Of a DNA stretch of 64,000 nt, positions 35,431 to 47,269 are shown one piece after another (within the stretch, counting starts at the first letter, position 1; every line of letters starts with the position of its first letter). Source of the DNA: Isoetes taiwanensis (lineage: Eukaryota > Streptophyta > Lycopodiopsida > Isoetales > Isoetaceae); NCBI GenBank assembly GCA_021234155.1, contig JAJEKV010000040.1:9097541-9161540 (forward strand), in the 5' to 3' direction. A program made the translations under genes and the position numbers. The notes beneath the pieces were generated by a model, which saw only the letters and a list, made by a program, of their open reading frames with translations, did not search any database and was not told the origin of the DNA.

Positions 35431-36440
35431 TATATCAATAAATAGAAATCTTTTACTGATTGGACAAGGCTGGTTGCTTGAAAAAAAAAATTGCATTATT
35501 GATTTTCGGTTTCTAGTTAAGAATGTTGTTTTTAAAGATGTTAGGGATGTCAAAAGAAACAATCGATGTGGAGTGGTTAAGAGCAAGAAAAATTTAAATA
35601 GTTGGTTTTTAAAAAAAAAATTGCAAGGGAAACTAACCTTAAGAAAGCAGGTAAAGATCCATAAGCAATGAAGGTTTGAAAAGTCACAAAGCAAGATTAA
35701 TGAATCTAAATTGGTTTGTAGGTATGGCCCCCATCTGAAGACACACACTAATGATTAGTGAGATTAGACGATGGTCAAGTAAAATGATATGTGCGAACTA
35801 AAGTCCCGACCGAGATGCAACCGTCAACGTGGTCGCACCATTTTGTCGTGACATGTGAAAAGGAAGTGCCAACGAGTTAGCACAAAAATGGCCGTGTCAA
35901 GAAGAAAAAAACTATTCTATTCTATTCTATTTCCATGCTTTTAATTGCTGCCGGGGTATAGCCATAGTTTTTAATAACAAACATGGGTGAAAACAAGATT
36001 GAAGGGCCGCAAAACAAGCATTCGCTTATCAATGATATGACTGTGCAACGCAATCCTAGAAAGTAGGTAATATTTCTCACCGTCCTTGCATTAATTTTTG
36101 TAAGTATTTGGTTCATTATGGTGCCTCATAATGCAGACAAATTAAAACTTTCAAGTTAAATCATTTTGGTGCTGTGTGGTACTGGCTAAATACTGGCACA
36201 AAAGTGGAGTTCATTCAAACTACAAATGATCCAATATACATTACTTACAATAGATAAATTTGGTGTGAGATAAGGTGTTGTGTAAATAGTTGGAAGTTGT
36301 ATGAAATTACAAAGAACATAATTGCATTCGTTTGTTGCATCTCATTTTGTTTTGTAAGGCTTGTCGTACGTGAGTTTGGTATATGGAGTTTTTGAACACA
36401 CTAAATTTATGACTAAGTCTCAAGTGGGAGGCTTGATTCG
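35430..36440. other. Unassigned sequence with a pentanucleotide microsatellite
   Basis: No gene recognised. A (CTATT)n tract of about four units at 35911-35933 follows an A-rich stretch and uses the same pentamer as the tail of LINE-A at 54574, so a decayed plus-strand LINE-A 3' end is possible here. Confidence 0.35.
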
Positions 36441-37800
36441 GTGTGTGCGCACAAAGGCGCAACTAGATCAACATTAGTGCAAGTTCACAAGAAGCAAGTG
36501 GACTTTGTGCTTGATTCTAACCGACATACCCTTAACCAAGCGGGAAAAAGCTGTCTAGATGTTGAGTTTATGCGATTGTCACCGAGGAAAAGCGACACCC
36601 GGATTTCTTTCGGAGGGGTCTCCATGGTTTTGATTGCAACCTCTCCCACTGGGACTATGCCGGTGCAGAGCATGCAAGTCATGAACCACACCATCCCATG
36701 GTATCCAGACCAACTCATGACCTACCGTCCAGCGGTATTCGAGGTCATGCGCTTTATGGAACTCAATTTCGAGCCCTACTCATTTACCAAATATGGCGAC
36801 CTGGCGGTAAGCCTATTTGGGCAAAGCTGTCACAGAGCGTTTATAAGTAGTCACTTCTACCCGATTTATGTTGGTGTCTAGGGCGTGACTTCGGAATCTA
36901 TTAGGCGATCTCCTGTGGGTCGTTAATCTCCCATTAGAACTATGCACTGTCCTTGAAGGCATCAAGACCATAGACCACACCATCCAGACGTCCAGACCAC
37001 CTGCTTGGTTCAGCGATATTAGGATCATCGTTGGGGCCCCTAACCGGGATACTAAATATAATGATCTGGCGATCTGTACATGCCATTAACCAGCTAGGGC
37101 AAAACCATTCTAGGCGTTTATGGGTAGTAAGCTTCTATCCATTTATCTTTACGGTGTCTTGAGAGCAGCGACACCTAGATCTACTAGGCGATCCCATGGG
37201 TCCGTTTTTTTAATCTCCCCATTAGAACTATACTTCGACTAGATCATCACAAGACCATAGACCACACCATCCCATGGTATCCCATAGTGTCAGGCAAAAT
37301 CATGACCTACCATCCAGGCGGTGTCAGGTCATACTTTTGCGAGGCTGAACTTGACCTTGCTTTGTGCAAATGTAACATTCCCTATCGACATGCCCTAGCC
37401 AATTAGACAGAAACGATCTGGCACATAAGTGATAAGCTTCTACCCATTTATCGTGTCTCGGGCAGGTGCCAGTCTACCTAAAGTGGTCTCCCATGGGTCC
37501 ATTTAATCTCTCCACTGAATTATGCTTCGTCCTCAATGACCATAGACCACACCATCCCATGTGTCGAGACCAAGTCACTGACCCTATTGCCCAATGGTGA
37601 TACGGATAATACCCCCATGGAACTCCAAACTTCGATCCTGCTCGATACGAAATATAATGTTCCTAGTTAACCAGCGGACATGCCATCTCGATAGCTATGG
37701 TGTTACTATCCATTTATCTTTGGTGTCTTTGGAATGCCACACCGGATCTACTCGGCGGTCTTCCATGGGGTCCATTACAACTTTGACCTTTTATATATTC
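36441..37800 (+). repeat. Degenerate tandem repeat, about 285-bp unit, four to five copies
   Basis: The words GACCATAGACCACACCATCCCATGG, GACCTACC-TCCA, TTCTACCCATTTAT, GGTGTCT and GATC-CCATGGGTCC recur in order about every 260-300 bp (for example GTGTCT-type words near 36868, 37151, 37450 and 37720). The left copy carries an open frame of 146 codons (36441-36881) with VMNHTIPWYPDQLMTYRPAVFEVMRF; it has no family match that I know and does not persist in the other copies. The repeat may be protein-derived, but the evidence favours non-coding DNA. Confidence 0.65.
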
Positions 37801-38900
37801 GGCGCTTTCTGCTCGGTCCTACATTCTCTATCCATCCTTTGCCATTTCTATTCACACCCCTTACTTTGGCTAAGCATATCGCTAGTTTTTTATTGCAGAG
37901 GCATAGTTAAGTGGGACTTGCGCCCACGATCTCCTACCCGATGGTAGCGATTGGGTTTTGAACCTGGTGGGGATCACCCCAATTCAAGGCCTTGCTGCTG
38001 GTTCACCACTTATTGGGCAATTTATGTTATCAATAAAGAGCCAATATTTGTATCACCTTTAGTGTCAAAAACTTTGTTATGATGGTGTAGATCTTGTGCC
38101 ATCGCATGGCCTCATTTATTTGAGTGATCGTTTAAATTTCATTTATATGACTTTATATACTAGTGTTTTAACGGTTCCTATTTGAGTTTTTGTTACATTC
38201 CTCTTGTATGTGGCTTATATATAGGTGGTATGGGCTAAGAACGCGTTAGAGAGGTCAGCGAGGCGCAAACTTAGCATCAATCATGAGAACCGGGAGGACT
38301 ATACTTGTAGATTCTGAGGGCTATAACATGGGTCAAATCTCCCATATAGAGAAATGTTCACTTTGCAAACACTGGAACTAAGTGATGCATGTTGTAGATG
38401 AATTTGTATCAGGTAGATAGAATGGAAGTGGAATCTCAGGTCGGGGAAGATGAAACGTTAAGAGCTCAAAGGCGAACCACCAGGCTACGACCACAGGAGA
38501 ACTCCCTAGACAATGGATGAGAACTTTGCTGAAATTTGTTCTCGGTGGGGATTGTTCAGTCTCGGAAGAAGTCGAGGATTCCATTAATTTAGTGGACAAT
38601 TTCGTGGAATTAGCGAGTTTCTAACATAGGATAGGTTTTCTGGGAATTGGTTTAATTATCTCTATTTGTGCATTCTTTGTTTTGAAAGCCGGGCGGGATG
38701 CTGAGGTAAATTTTGCTCTAGCTTCATAACCATTCTTGGAAGTGATTTGAAAATTTATTTTACAAGTGCCTTATGGAGTTTGGCGTTTCAGGGCAGCATT
38801 CTTTGACCTGCAGCGGATCAATTCATTGGTGTCGTGGTAGTTTGGAGGTTTCTAGCAGCCAATTAGGATTTCTTTTCGGCGTTCCTAGGATATTGTGCGG
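37800..38900. other. Unassigned intergenic sequence
   Basis: No gene, RNA gene or repeat family recognised. It separates the 285-bp repeat from the decayed LINE-B copy and may include that element's 5' end. Confidence 0.35.
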
Positions 38901-41900
38901 TTAAATTTCGGTAAGCTTGAGGATAATTGGTATAGCTAAGATTGGCACTACGCGGTAAAATTAAACATCTGCCGTTACCTTTTCTTGGAAGGTGTGTTTG
39001 ATTATTCTCTGAGTGGGGAGTAGCCTTTTCCTTTTCTAAGTAAGCCCCATTTACATCTGTCATTTCCACCCTCCTCAAATTCACTACTGTTTTAAATTCG
39101 GGCAAAGATAGCTGAGCATCAAGAATAGTAGAGATAGTTCTTAGGTGAACACCAATACCAACATTGAGGATGAAGAATGGACCCAAATTTTTGTTTTGGA
39201 GGATAGAAGGGATGGGAGTGGAAGCTACTCAAAAGAAATCTATATGGGGCTTGAGATCATTGGGTCAGAGGCTGCTGCGGGTTTGAGTTCAAGAAGTCAC
39301 TATTATGGCATGCAAAGAAAAATGGAAATAATAGATAAAACATTACTTGGGATAGGCGAGGCCAATAGCGGAGATTGGATATGGAACATGTTGAACTTTG
39401 CCACGAAGTAGACCTTGCTACGTATAAGCTTATAGCGGTTAAACAGGACACACGAGGAGCTGGCTAGCAGCCCTAAAGAGCAGTATCTTCGGGCCTCCAT
39501 GGATGAAATGCTAGCCAAGGTTAAGGATATGGTTATTACGATGGGGCCGGACTTAAAGGACAGAAACTGGTAGGCATGGTGTCCGAAGATAAGGAAGATG
39601 CGAGGAAGACAATGTAATTGAGAGCTGCGAGAAGGCCTTCAAAGCGACCTTAAAAATGATGAAATTCTAGAAAGTTATTAGACATCGGAAGTTTACAAAT
39701 GAGGCTCAAGAAAAATGCTAAAAATGTGAAGTATCAAAAGGGGTAGCGGAACAATGCGGTGGAGGTGGATTCCATGACTGTAAGGCTTGCCAAGATGTCA
39801 AACTCTCCATTAATGTTGCGTGAGGCAGAAATTAGAGGATTTATTAGGATCGACAACATAATTAGGTCATGGGTAAAGGGGACAAAGCCAAGGTTGATTT
39901 CTAATCCTTCTTATCAAAATGTTACGCTAAAGGGATGTTTGCTTCTAACAACTTCAAGCTTTTACGATCTAAAGATACCAAGGATGTATGAATTTCAGTG
40001 ATCTTTTAGGGTCAGGACTCTTGACCCACTTGATATTTTCTCTAGGAATGCTATTACGTACATTTCCCAATCGGGGTTATCCTTCTACCGAATGAAATCA
40101 AGATATGACTTACTAAGAACCCGGCCTTATCCTATCCTATGATTCTCAAACTTGACCGTATTCCGGGTGGTACATGAGAGATGAAGCTTATCGTCATTCT
40201 ATTCATGAGAGAGAATCTTGGGTTTTGTATTTACTTTATATGATAGGATGGATTTTAAGTTTTATCCGAGAATTTAGAATATAAGCTTGGATTAATTTTG
40301 CAATCTCCATTGGTAGGACCATTTCGCATAGCTTTGTCCAAATGCTTGAGAGATCTTGAAGTTAGCTTGCCTCAAACAAATTTTTCCTCTGTGTGCATTT
40401 TTCGAGCCCATCCTTTGGGGTTGTACGGGAATCTTAAACTAGTGCATTACCGTAGATTTTTAGGTGCCGTGCTATTCTAAAACCGGTTACGACCTAACTC
40501 TAAGAGACAAAAACCTATGGGGAATATCAAGCGGTGTGTGGGTCCCCAAAAACATAAAACCAATGCTAGGAGGACTACACACCGCAGTTGGGCCAGGCAT
40601 TTGAGTTTGACACAGGATTACGCCTCAATTATGTCAAAATGACCCCATCAGTGAAGATTAATTTTAACAAAAGAACATGATGGTAACCCTTGAATATCAA
40701 GTTTTAGTTCCATTGTGCGGGATGTTGTCTCTCACTTACTTTAAACTTCAAGTTTCCCTCATATGGAAACTACCAGGATTTTATCGAATATAAGAAATTT
40801 GGACCTTGAGAGAAGGAAGGCTATAAGTTGATTTGACAAAAGAAGGAAGGGTGAAAAAATTCTATCAAAGGTCAGTGACCAATGAAAATCACTAGGCCGG
40901 GACAAGTGTGAAATATGAGTATTGACTGGATAAAAGAATTAATTGTATTACGGAATCTCAGTGTGTATTAAAAGAGATAGGTTGAAAGGTTTGTATTTCC
41001 TCTCTTAGCCACAATGTTTGTGTAAAGGCACAGAAATCATGTTAACCACAAAATGGTGCAGGAAAAAACTCTCCCTCACTAATTTATGATCTTTGGTCTA
41101 TTTACGCTAATGACTCTTAGCGAGGGACCATGTTTGGAAGGAAAAGTCGTGATATTTAGGATACATATGGTTGCATAATGGTGAGAAATGGTAGATGGCG
41201 AGATCATGCTTTGTAATTTATTTAATACTAGAGTAGCTTTAGTCAATATTTATGCTTTTCAATAATCCTGTTGAGGGTGGGTTTGGAATATGGGGCCATT
41301 GGTAACAGATTTGATAGAACCTTCTTGGGAGGGAATATAGTAACTAATGAGTTTATGAAGAACAGGAACTTTAGGCCTCTGGGAGAAACCAAAGAAAAGA
41401 ATGCTTGGAGCACATTCGTGAAGATGTAGCGATCTTTGTGAGGTGAGAGCCCATTCTTATGAGTTTGGATGAAATTTGGGTCCCTACCCTTTGCTTTCAT
41501 GGCAGTTTTACCTTTAAAAGTCTTTGATTACATAGTAATAGAATTACGTAACTTTTGGAGAATTTACTCTTCATTCCTCGGCAATTGATTATCTCGATAA
41601 GAATGTGATTAGAGGAAAGACCTACTTTAAGTTGAATACTAATTTGGTCGAAAGATTTTATGGAGCCCAGGCTCCAACAGGGATTTATTTCCGGGAATTA
41701 TCTGGCGGCTCCTACGGTTGGATGTTTTTGGTTGGTCTCAAAGCAATCAGGGTAAGCAGGATGGGCAAAAGGGGTTCTCAACAAAAGATGGCTCTCGAGA
41801 ATCTTGAGGATTCACTTCCCCGAGCTCACGAGTGGTAGGGACGCGTAGAGTTGAGAAGAAGAGATGGGAAATTTAGAGGGTTTGAGCTTTGTTGGGTAAG

Positions 41901-44900
41901 AGGTAGAATGATGAAAGGATTAACCCGCTCAAAATTTTCTTTACCCGAGCTAAGGAAAAATTAAAAAGAGGAATCACATTTTAGCATTAAAGATTGGGTA
42001 GCGAATTCATTGGCGGAGGACCAGATCAAAAAAAGTGCCTCGAGCACTTCATCAATATTATAGGAACCAACCTAGTACGCGGGGATAACGGAATGGATGA
42101 CTTTATTAATATACAACCTAAAGTCACGGTTGAGAGAGAATAAATGCTTCCACTGGGCAGGACCCTTCACAATCTTGAACTCCTTCTTAAAGCTAGGGAT
42201 ATGGACAAGGTAAGACCCGGGGGCGGATGGGCTTCTGTTGAATTCTTCCTAAAAGGCGTGGCCTATTCTTGAAACTGACATCACATGTATGGCCCAGGCG
42301 TTGAGAGATAGGAAGTGTTTGGATGCAGTTAATACCGGTATATAACTCCTCACATCCCTAAAGTGGACATGCCAAACTTCATTCTCAGTTATAGACCTAT
42401 TTCTGCAGTAATGTGGTCTACAAGCTAATCTGGTACAATTGTTAGAAGACTCAAACACATGCTTGAATGATTATTAGCTCATCTCGGTACATGCACTCCA
42501 AGGATAGAGTTTATCCTTGACAATGTAGTCAATCCTTGGCCTCAATTAGGTAAAGACTCGATGGGATATTGCTCTAATCAAGTAGGACATCACCAGCTTT
42601 TGATGCATGAAGTTGGAATTTTCTATTTAAGTGTTATAGTGCCATGGGGTTCTCAGTAGAGGTAATTCTTATTTTAGAGCTATTCTTGCTATTCAAGATC
42701 TTGATTGCTTATTAATGGGAATGTAGCCCTTTTTCCACACGAAAGAGTGTTATGAGGGCTGCCATTTTAACCCCTTTTCTCTTTCTCATTGTGCCAAGGC
42801 TCTTCAACGTAAATTAGAAGGGGCCAAAAAATTCTTGAGATCAAGGTTTAAGCCTTCACACAACAATGGCGAAGGAATGGATCAAATTTTAAGCGGGCAT
42901 TTCGCGGATGATACATTCATCACGGTATCCATGGATAATCGGTCGATCATTAATACCCAAAGGATTACGGAAAATTTGACACGGCATTTGGTTTGCAAAA
43001 TCAATCCCACATCAAGTCAAAAGGTTATGTCCAAGGATGGGAGTAAAGGGAACACACGGCCGATCTCTAGGTTAATAGTATATTCTTCCTGCAATTCTTC
43101 AGAAGTCTTGGTATCTATGCTTTAAGAGTCCTACGATTTATGGAGTGAGATTATAAGAAGTTTGGAAAAAGGTAGATAACCTTAATTCCAAATATATCTC
43201 AAGGGAAAGGGCTATTATTACAAATCTTTATCTCGTCATCTCATGTCTATCAATCCTCTGTGATTCTTGCCCTAAGAAGGTATCTAACAAATTGCGAGTT
43301 ATTATTGGCGAGGTTCATATCTGTGGCGGAAGCGGAAAATCTTTGGACCCGATGCGCCATGTCGAGAATGTTGCAAGCGGAAAAAGGATGGAGGAATGCG
43401 GGTGTTATAAATATTGAGAAGCGAGGGGCTTAGCTCTTCTTGCCAAATGCTTCTTCAAAGCTGCCCATAATTTGATTAAGCACCCATCTCTATCATCATT
43501 AGGCACTGCCTTATGAAATGTTGGTCTTTTTGGGTGGAGGCAATTGTAGATGGTCCTTCCTCATTCCATTTACTTTCCCTTCCGCGGTTCCAAAATCTAC
43601 TCAGCCCCCTAATCAAGAAATGGATCAAGGCCTGGAATTCATCGGTCGGGGAGTTTTTGATTGGAAGGAAGGGCTATCTATGGATCGATCTATTTTTTTG
43701 GAATCCCCCGCTATTCTAACTAATAATCCATCTTTATGTTTAGCTTGTCATTTTCGGTCGAGGCCAAGCTGGGAGCACCAAAGGAATCATTACGTCGAGG
43801 GGATATGTACAATGAGAATGGAATTATCCCCTTTAGGGAATCAATTACATTTGAAGAAGGAGAGCATCGCGAGCTCTATATAATAATATATGCACCACTT
43901 TCGACTCAAGAATTATGGTCCAATAACGAATGTAATTGGAACTATCATAGGAAAGGATTTTATCGTCCGAGTGGCTTATAGGTTCCTCCCGCGAGGGATC
44001 TTACTATTTCTATCCATGAAAAATGGCAAGCAGTGACGGTCAGTCTGAGAAACTTGAGATTCATGTGGTCCACATTTATCTACCCAAAATCAAATCCTTC
44101 ATGTTAAGATTATGGCATAAGGCCACACTTAGCGAATAGTAAGAGATATGCAGGTGGGATGTATGCCCTAGGTGCACAGGCCAAAAAGAAGATGAAAGTC
44201 ATCTATTTAAGAATTGTATGCACGGGAGAATGGGTGTTGGATTTAGCCTCCAACCTTGGCTATGGCGTCCTATCTATTAATTCCTTGGACTTCTTAATGC
44301 TGACAACCCGAGCTTATTTGGAGGATCTTTATATTACTATGGAGGATTTGGAAGGCCGCCAATCGTTTATTTTCAATAATGAAATTATCCCACCCGGAAA
44401 AGGCTGTGATCAGCCATTAAATATGATATTAATTGGGTTAATGTTAGGCCTTTGATTTTAGCTTACGGTTCCTTACGTTTTTATTTGAGGATCATATTTG
44501 TGCTGAGTGATGCGGAAGATCAAATGGAGGAGGGGTGACCCTAACACCAACATGGAGTGGATCAAGGTTTTCGGCCCGGAATTTTTGCATGAAACGCGAA
44601 GAACCTGCTTGTATAGCTACAGCTGCGGCGGAATTATGATATCGAGAAGAACCCTTCTATGTGGAGCCAAAGATATGAGAGGAAGATTCAATATGGCCAA
44701 ATATGGCCAAGCGAGAATCTTGTGTGCGATGCGTGCATTCTCACAATCATGTGAATTAGGGGAAAAGGCGGAAGATTACTAATTTCCACCTTAAATCCCT
44801 TAAGGCCTGCTTTGATCCATGCAAACTTCATCGAGGTGGAATATCTAGAATCGGTAGTTCATGTATTAAGCATTTTTTTCTTTACACTTCCTGTAAAAAG

Positions 44901-44970
44901 TAAAAGTAAATTTTGTAACTTTATTTATATAATATACAAATCGGCCTTCAATCAAAAGAATTTGTATGGT
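38900..44970 (+). mobile_element. LINE-B (plant L1-type), old decayed copy
   Basis: Landmarks follow L1 order on the plus strand: an endonuclease-like stretch (RVALVNIYAF, about 41235), an RT active-site region with GHFADDTFI (about 42895), and the zinc-binding RT end with CPRCTGQKEDESHLFKNC (about 44165-44220) preceded by LRLWHKATLSE. The 3' end near 44930-44965 (GTAACTTTATTTATATAATAT...CGGCCTTCAATCAAAAG) resembles the 3' end of the intact LINE-B copy at 61410-61452. Frames are broken everywhere. The 5' border is approximate. It belongs to the same family or a sister of the element at 55036. Confidence 0.75.
42835..43125 (+). pseudogene. LINE-B reverse transcriptase fragment (FADD box)
   Basis: A 96-codon frame contains GHFADDTFITV, matching the QYADDTFI active-site box of the intact copy, followed by KINPTSSQKV, the equivalent of the LNxxKSxx segment. 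Tyr is replaced by Phe in the box. Flanking RT parts are present only in other frames, so the protein is not made. Confidence 0.75.
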
Positions 44971-45840
44971 AGATAATCAAGAAAATGGTCTTTTCTAAAG
45001 AAGCGCTTAAAAGCAGCTTATTGCATTATCAAATGTTGGACAATAGAGTTCGATCAACGAGTGTTAGAGAAATGTTAGCGGCGGCCTTGACCACTAAGAT
45101 AAAGTTTCTTGTAAAGATTAAAAGTCTAAGTGGAGAAGCACTTATTGGTTCTTCGATGTAAATTCTTGTTTTACATAATCTTTGGAAATATCTTGACATC
45201 CAAGATCAAAAAAAACCAATAATCCTTTCGAGCCAAAGGTAAGAGAGTACAAAGCAACATAAACCAAATGAAAATAAAACCAAAATGCTTCAAAACCTTG
45301 CACTATATACCAAAGCCTTGGTAGCTTGCATGTCCCAACCATTACTATGTCTGACTATGTCAACCACGAGCCATAAAAACAAGCATGCCAAAGCTTTACA
45401 GCATTCCACTAACTTTAGTTTGCATTCTTCACGTCTTTAGCCGTTTGTGGATGTACAGTTCATTATCTTTTTTTTAGATTTTTTTTTTTTTGGCAATCCC
45501 AAGATGAAGTACCAACTCAGACCTGCGCCAAAATGCAGAAAATCAGATTGGTTATATCTCCAAGCTGTCTGTTTACTCCATCTAGCAATTAGCACTTGGA
45601 AGGAAAAGGTTATTGGCTGCAATTCCAATGTAGTATTGTATGTAAGAACAAAAACACACAAGTGCTGTCACACAAACCCAAATTAGTCTAACAATAATAT
45701 CAAGCTTCTTTTATCATCAATTCCTCAAACAAAGATCACCTTAAAATAACTATCAAGTGAAGGAACTACCTTGTGTTTGATAAATGCTGAGCATGTCAGA
45801 GAGAGAGGAAAATCATCTAGTAGCCATCGAGCGGTATAAT
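44970..45840. other. Spacer and probable 3' flank of FolD
   Basis: No coding family is recognised. Short T runs occur at 45471-45490. As FolD lies on the minus strand with its stop at 45844, the right part should contain its 3' untranslated region and polyadenylation signals, which I cannot place exactly. Confidence 0.35.
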
Positions 45841-45843
45841 ATG

Positions 45844-47266
45844 CTATGCATCTTCAAATTTAATAGCTCTCTTAAACGACTTCAATGTATTTTGAAGGAG
45901 CATTGTAATAATGGTGGTCCCATTCCACCTGGAACGGGAGTTATTGCAGATGCAATTAGCATGCTTCGTAAGTAACAAACGTCACCAACTACTTTCGATA
46001 ACCAGTAGGAGAAAAGGGATCCTAGAAAGCAATAGAATAAATGTCATGGTGAAACATTTAGCTCAGTAGAGATAATCAATGGTTTAAAAGTTTTACGCAA
46101 TTTGATTAGAGCTCATATCAAGCACAAAAAGCTCCAGGCTTAAAGCCAGCTCCCTTGAACTAAATGAGGGACTCCAGCTGCAGCAATTACAATATCACCT
46201 TCGTGTTATATCTGCGGGATTTGGGGTAAAAAGGGGGTGTACCACAGTCTACAGTTGCATCGATATCGCTGCAGTGGGTAAAGGCTATATAACATTAGCA
46301 AAGCTATCACAACTAAACAGGGAAAAAAAAAAGCAACAATTGACATACAGGAATAATGCAGTAGGTTTTGCCTATAAGGGGTGCAATTTCCAATAACAAT
46401 AACATGCTTTGCCTGATATGCACTCGGGTCGCGAACAAGCAACTCAATACATGCCCTACTTGCACATGGAAGAAACAAGGTTCAGATTTTTTGCACTGCA
46501 AGCCTGCTCAAGGTTCATAGGGTGCAGGCCATCCCTCCTTCTCAATGTTATTAGCACTTACAACTTTGTCTCACTTATGTGCTGCCAAAAAAGGTAAACA
46601 ATGATGTTTTGAAAACACCAAGGAAGACATTCTTTACCAGTTTGCACTTACAAGAGGAAGGGGCAATTGTACCAGCACCCCATGAACATCTGAATTTAAG
46701 TTGAACCTTTGTATATGCTGCACCAGTTCCTCTTCTCTGGTTTTCTTCTGAAAGATGCACAAGGCTAGATCTTATGCCCACACCTCCTCACAAGCTTTTC
46801 TTTTTTTTAGATTCACATACAATTCAGAGTCCTTCCGATTTCCTACTAGAATAAAGCCAATTCTGGAACCTTGCTTCTCTTATGCTTCATCTTCCTGATT
46901 TCTTCAGCAATTTCTTGCCTTATTTGTTTGGAAATGCTCTTCCCATCAATAATAGAAGCCGTTGATTTACCCCACCCTTGTTGCCACTGCAAACCCAGCA
47001 GATGCATTTGAGATCAGAGCACGAAAACCGCAATGACATACATTAAAATGGAAGAAAAGACATTTTCAGCAATGGACATATATGTTTTAAAAAAGATAGA
47101 AACGTTACAGGCAAAGGGAAGGGCAGCGAACAATTAGAGCTCACAATCCTCCTGGACGACAGGCTGACAGGGGCGCAAAATCAGCCCGAGAACTCCAATT
47201 GTCAACGAGAGTGCAGACAGACAAATGTCTTGGGCGTATCTTGTGCCTGGGAAGACAGTTCGCCAT
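45844..47266 (-). CDS. FOLD: Methylenetetrahydrofolate dehydrogenase / cyclohydrolase (FolD), organellar type, frames broken
   Basis: Bifunctional enzyme converting 5,10-methylene-THF through methenyl-THF to 10-formyl-THF (EC 1.5.1.5 and 3.5.4.9). Five exons are inferred: 47145-47266 (ATG at 47266; Arg/Ser-rich, transit-peptide-like), 46652-46986, 46349-46581, 46097-46268 and 45844-46021, with AG/GT borders. Motifs in order: IIDGKSISKQIRQEI, a VGNRKDSELYV stretch with the catalytic-region LKKRKACEEV, SDVHGVLVQLPLPL, LFLPCASRACIELL, AKHVIVIG, DIVIAAAGVPHLVQGSWL, GDVCY and ASAITPVPGGMGP. About 346 codons, the size of organellar plant forms. Roughly ten 1-2 nt indels break the frame (for example near 46835, 46775, 46720, 46160 and 45900). 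Splice sites and motifs are otherwise preserved, so this is either an indel-ridden sequence of a real gene or a young pseudogene. Confidence 0.85.
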
Positions 47267-47269
47267 AGC

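Noticed and set aside
45784-45975. Plus-strand 63-codon frame with GGPIPPGTGVIADAISMLRK
   Set aside because: It is the antisense of the FolD AITPVPGG exon.
46060-46100. Possible tRNA A box (TAGCTCAGTAGAGA)
   Set aside because: No B box or cloverleaf follows; the sequence lies between FolD exons.
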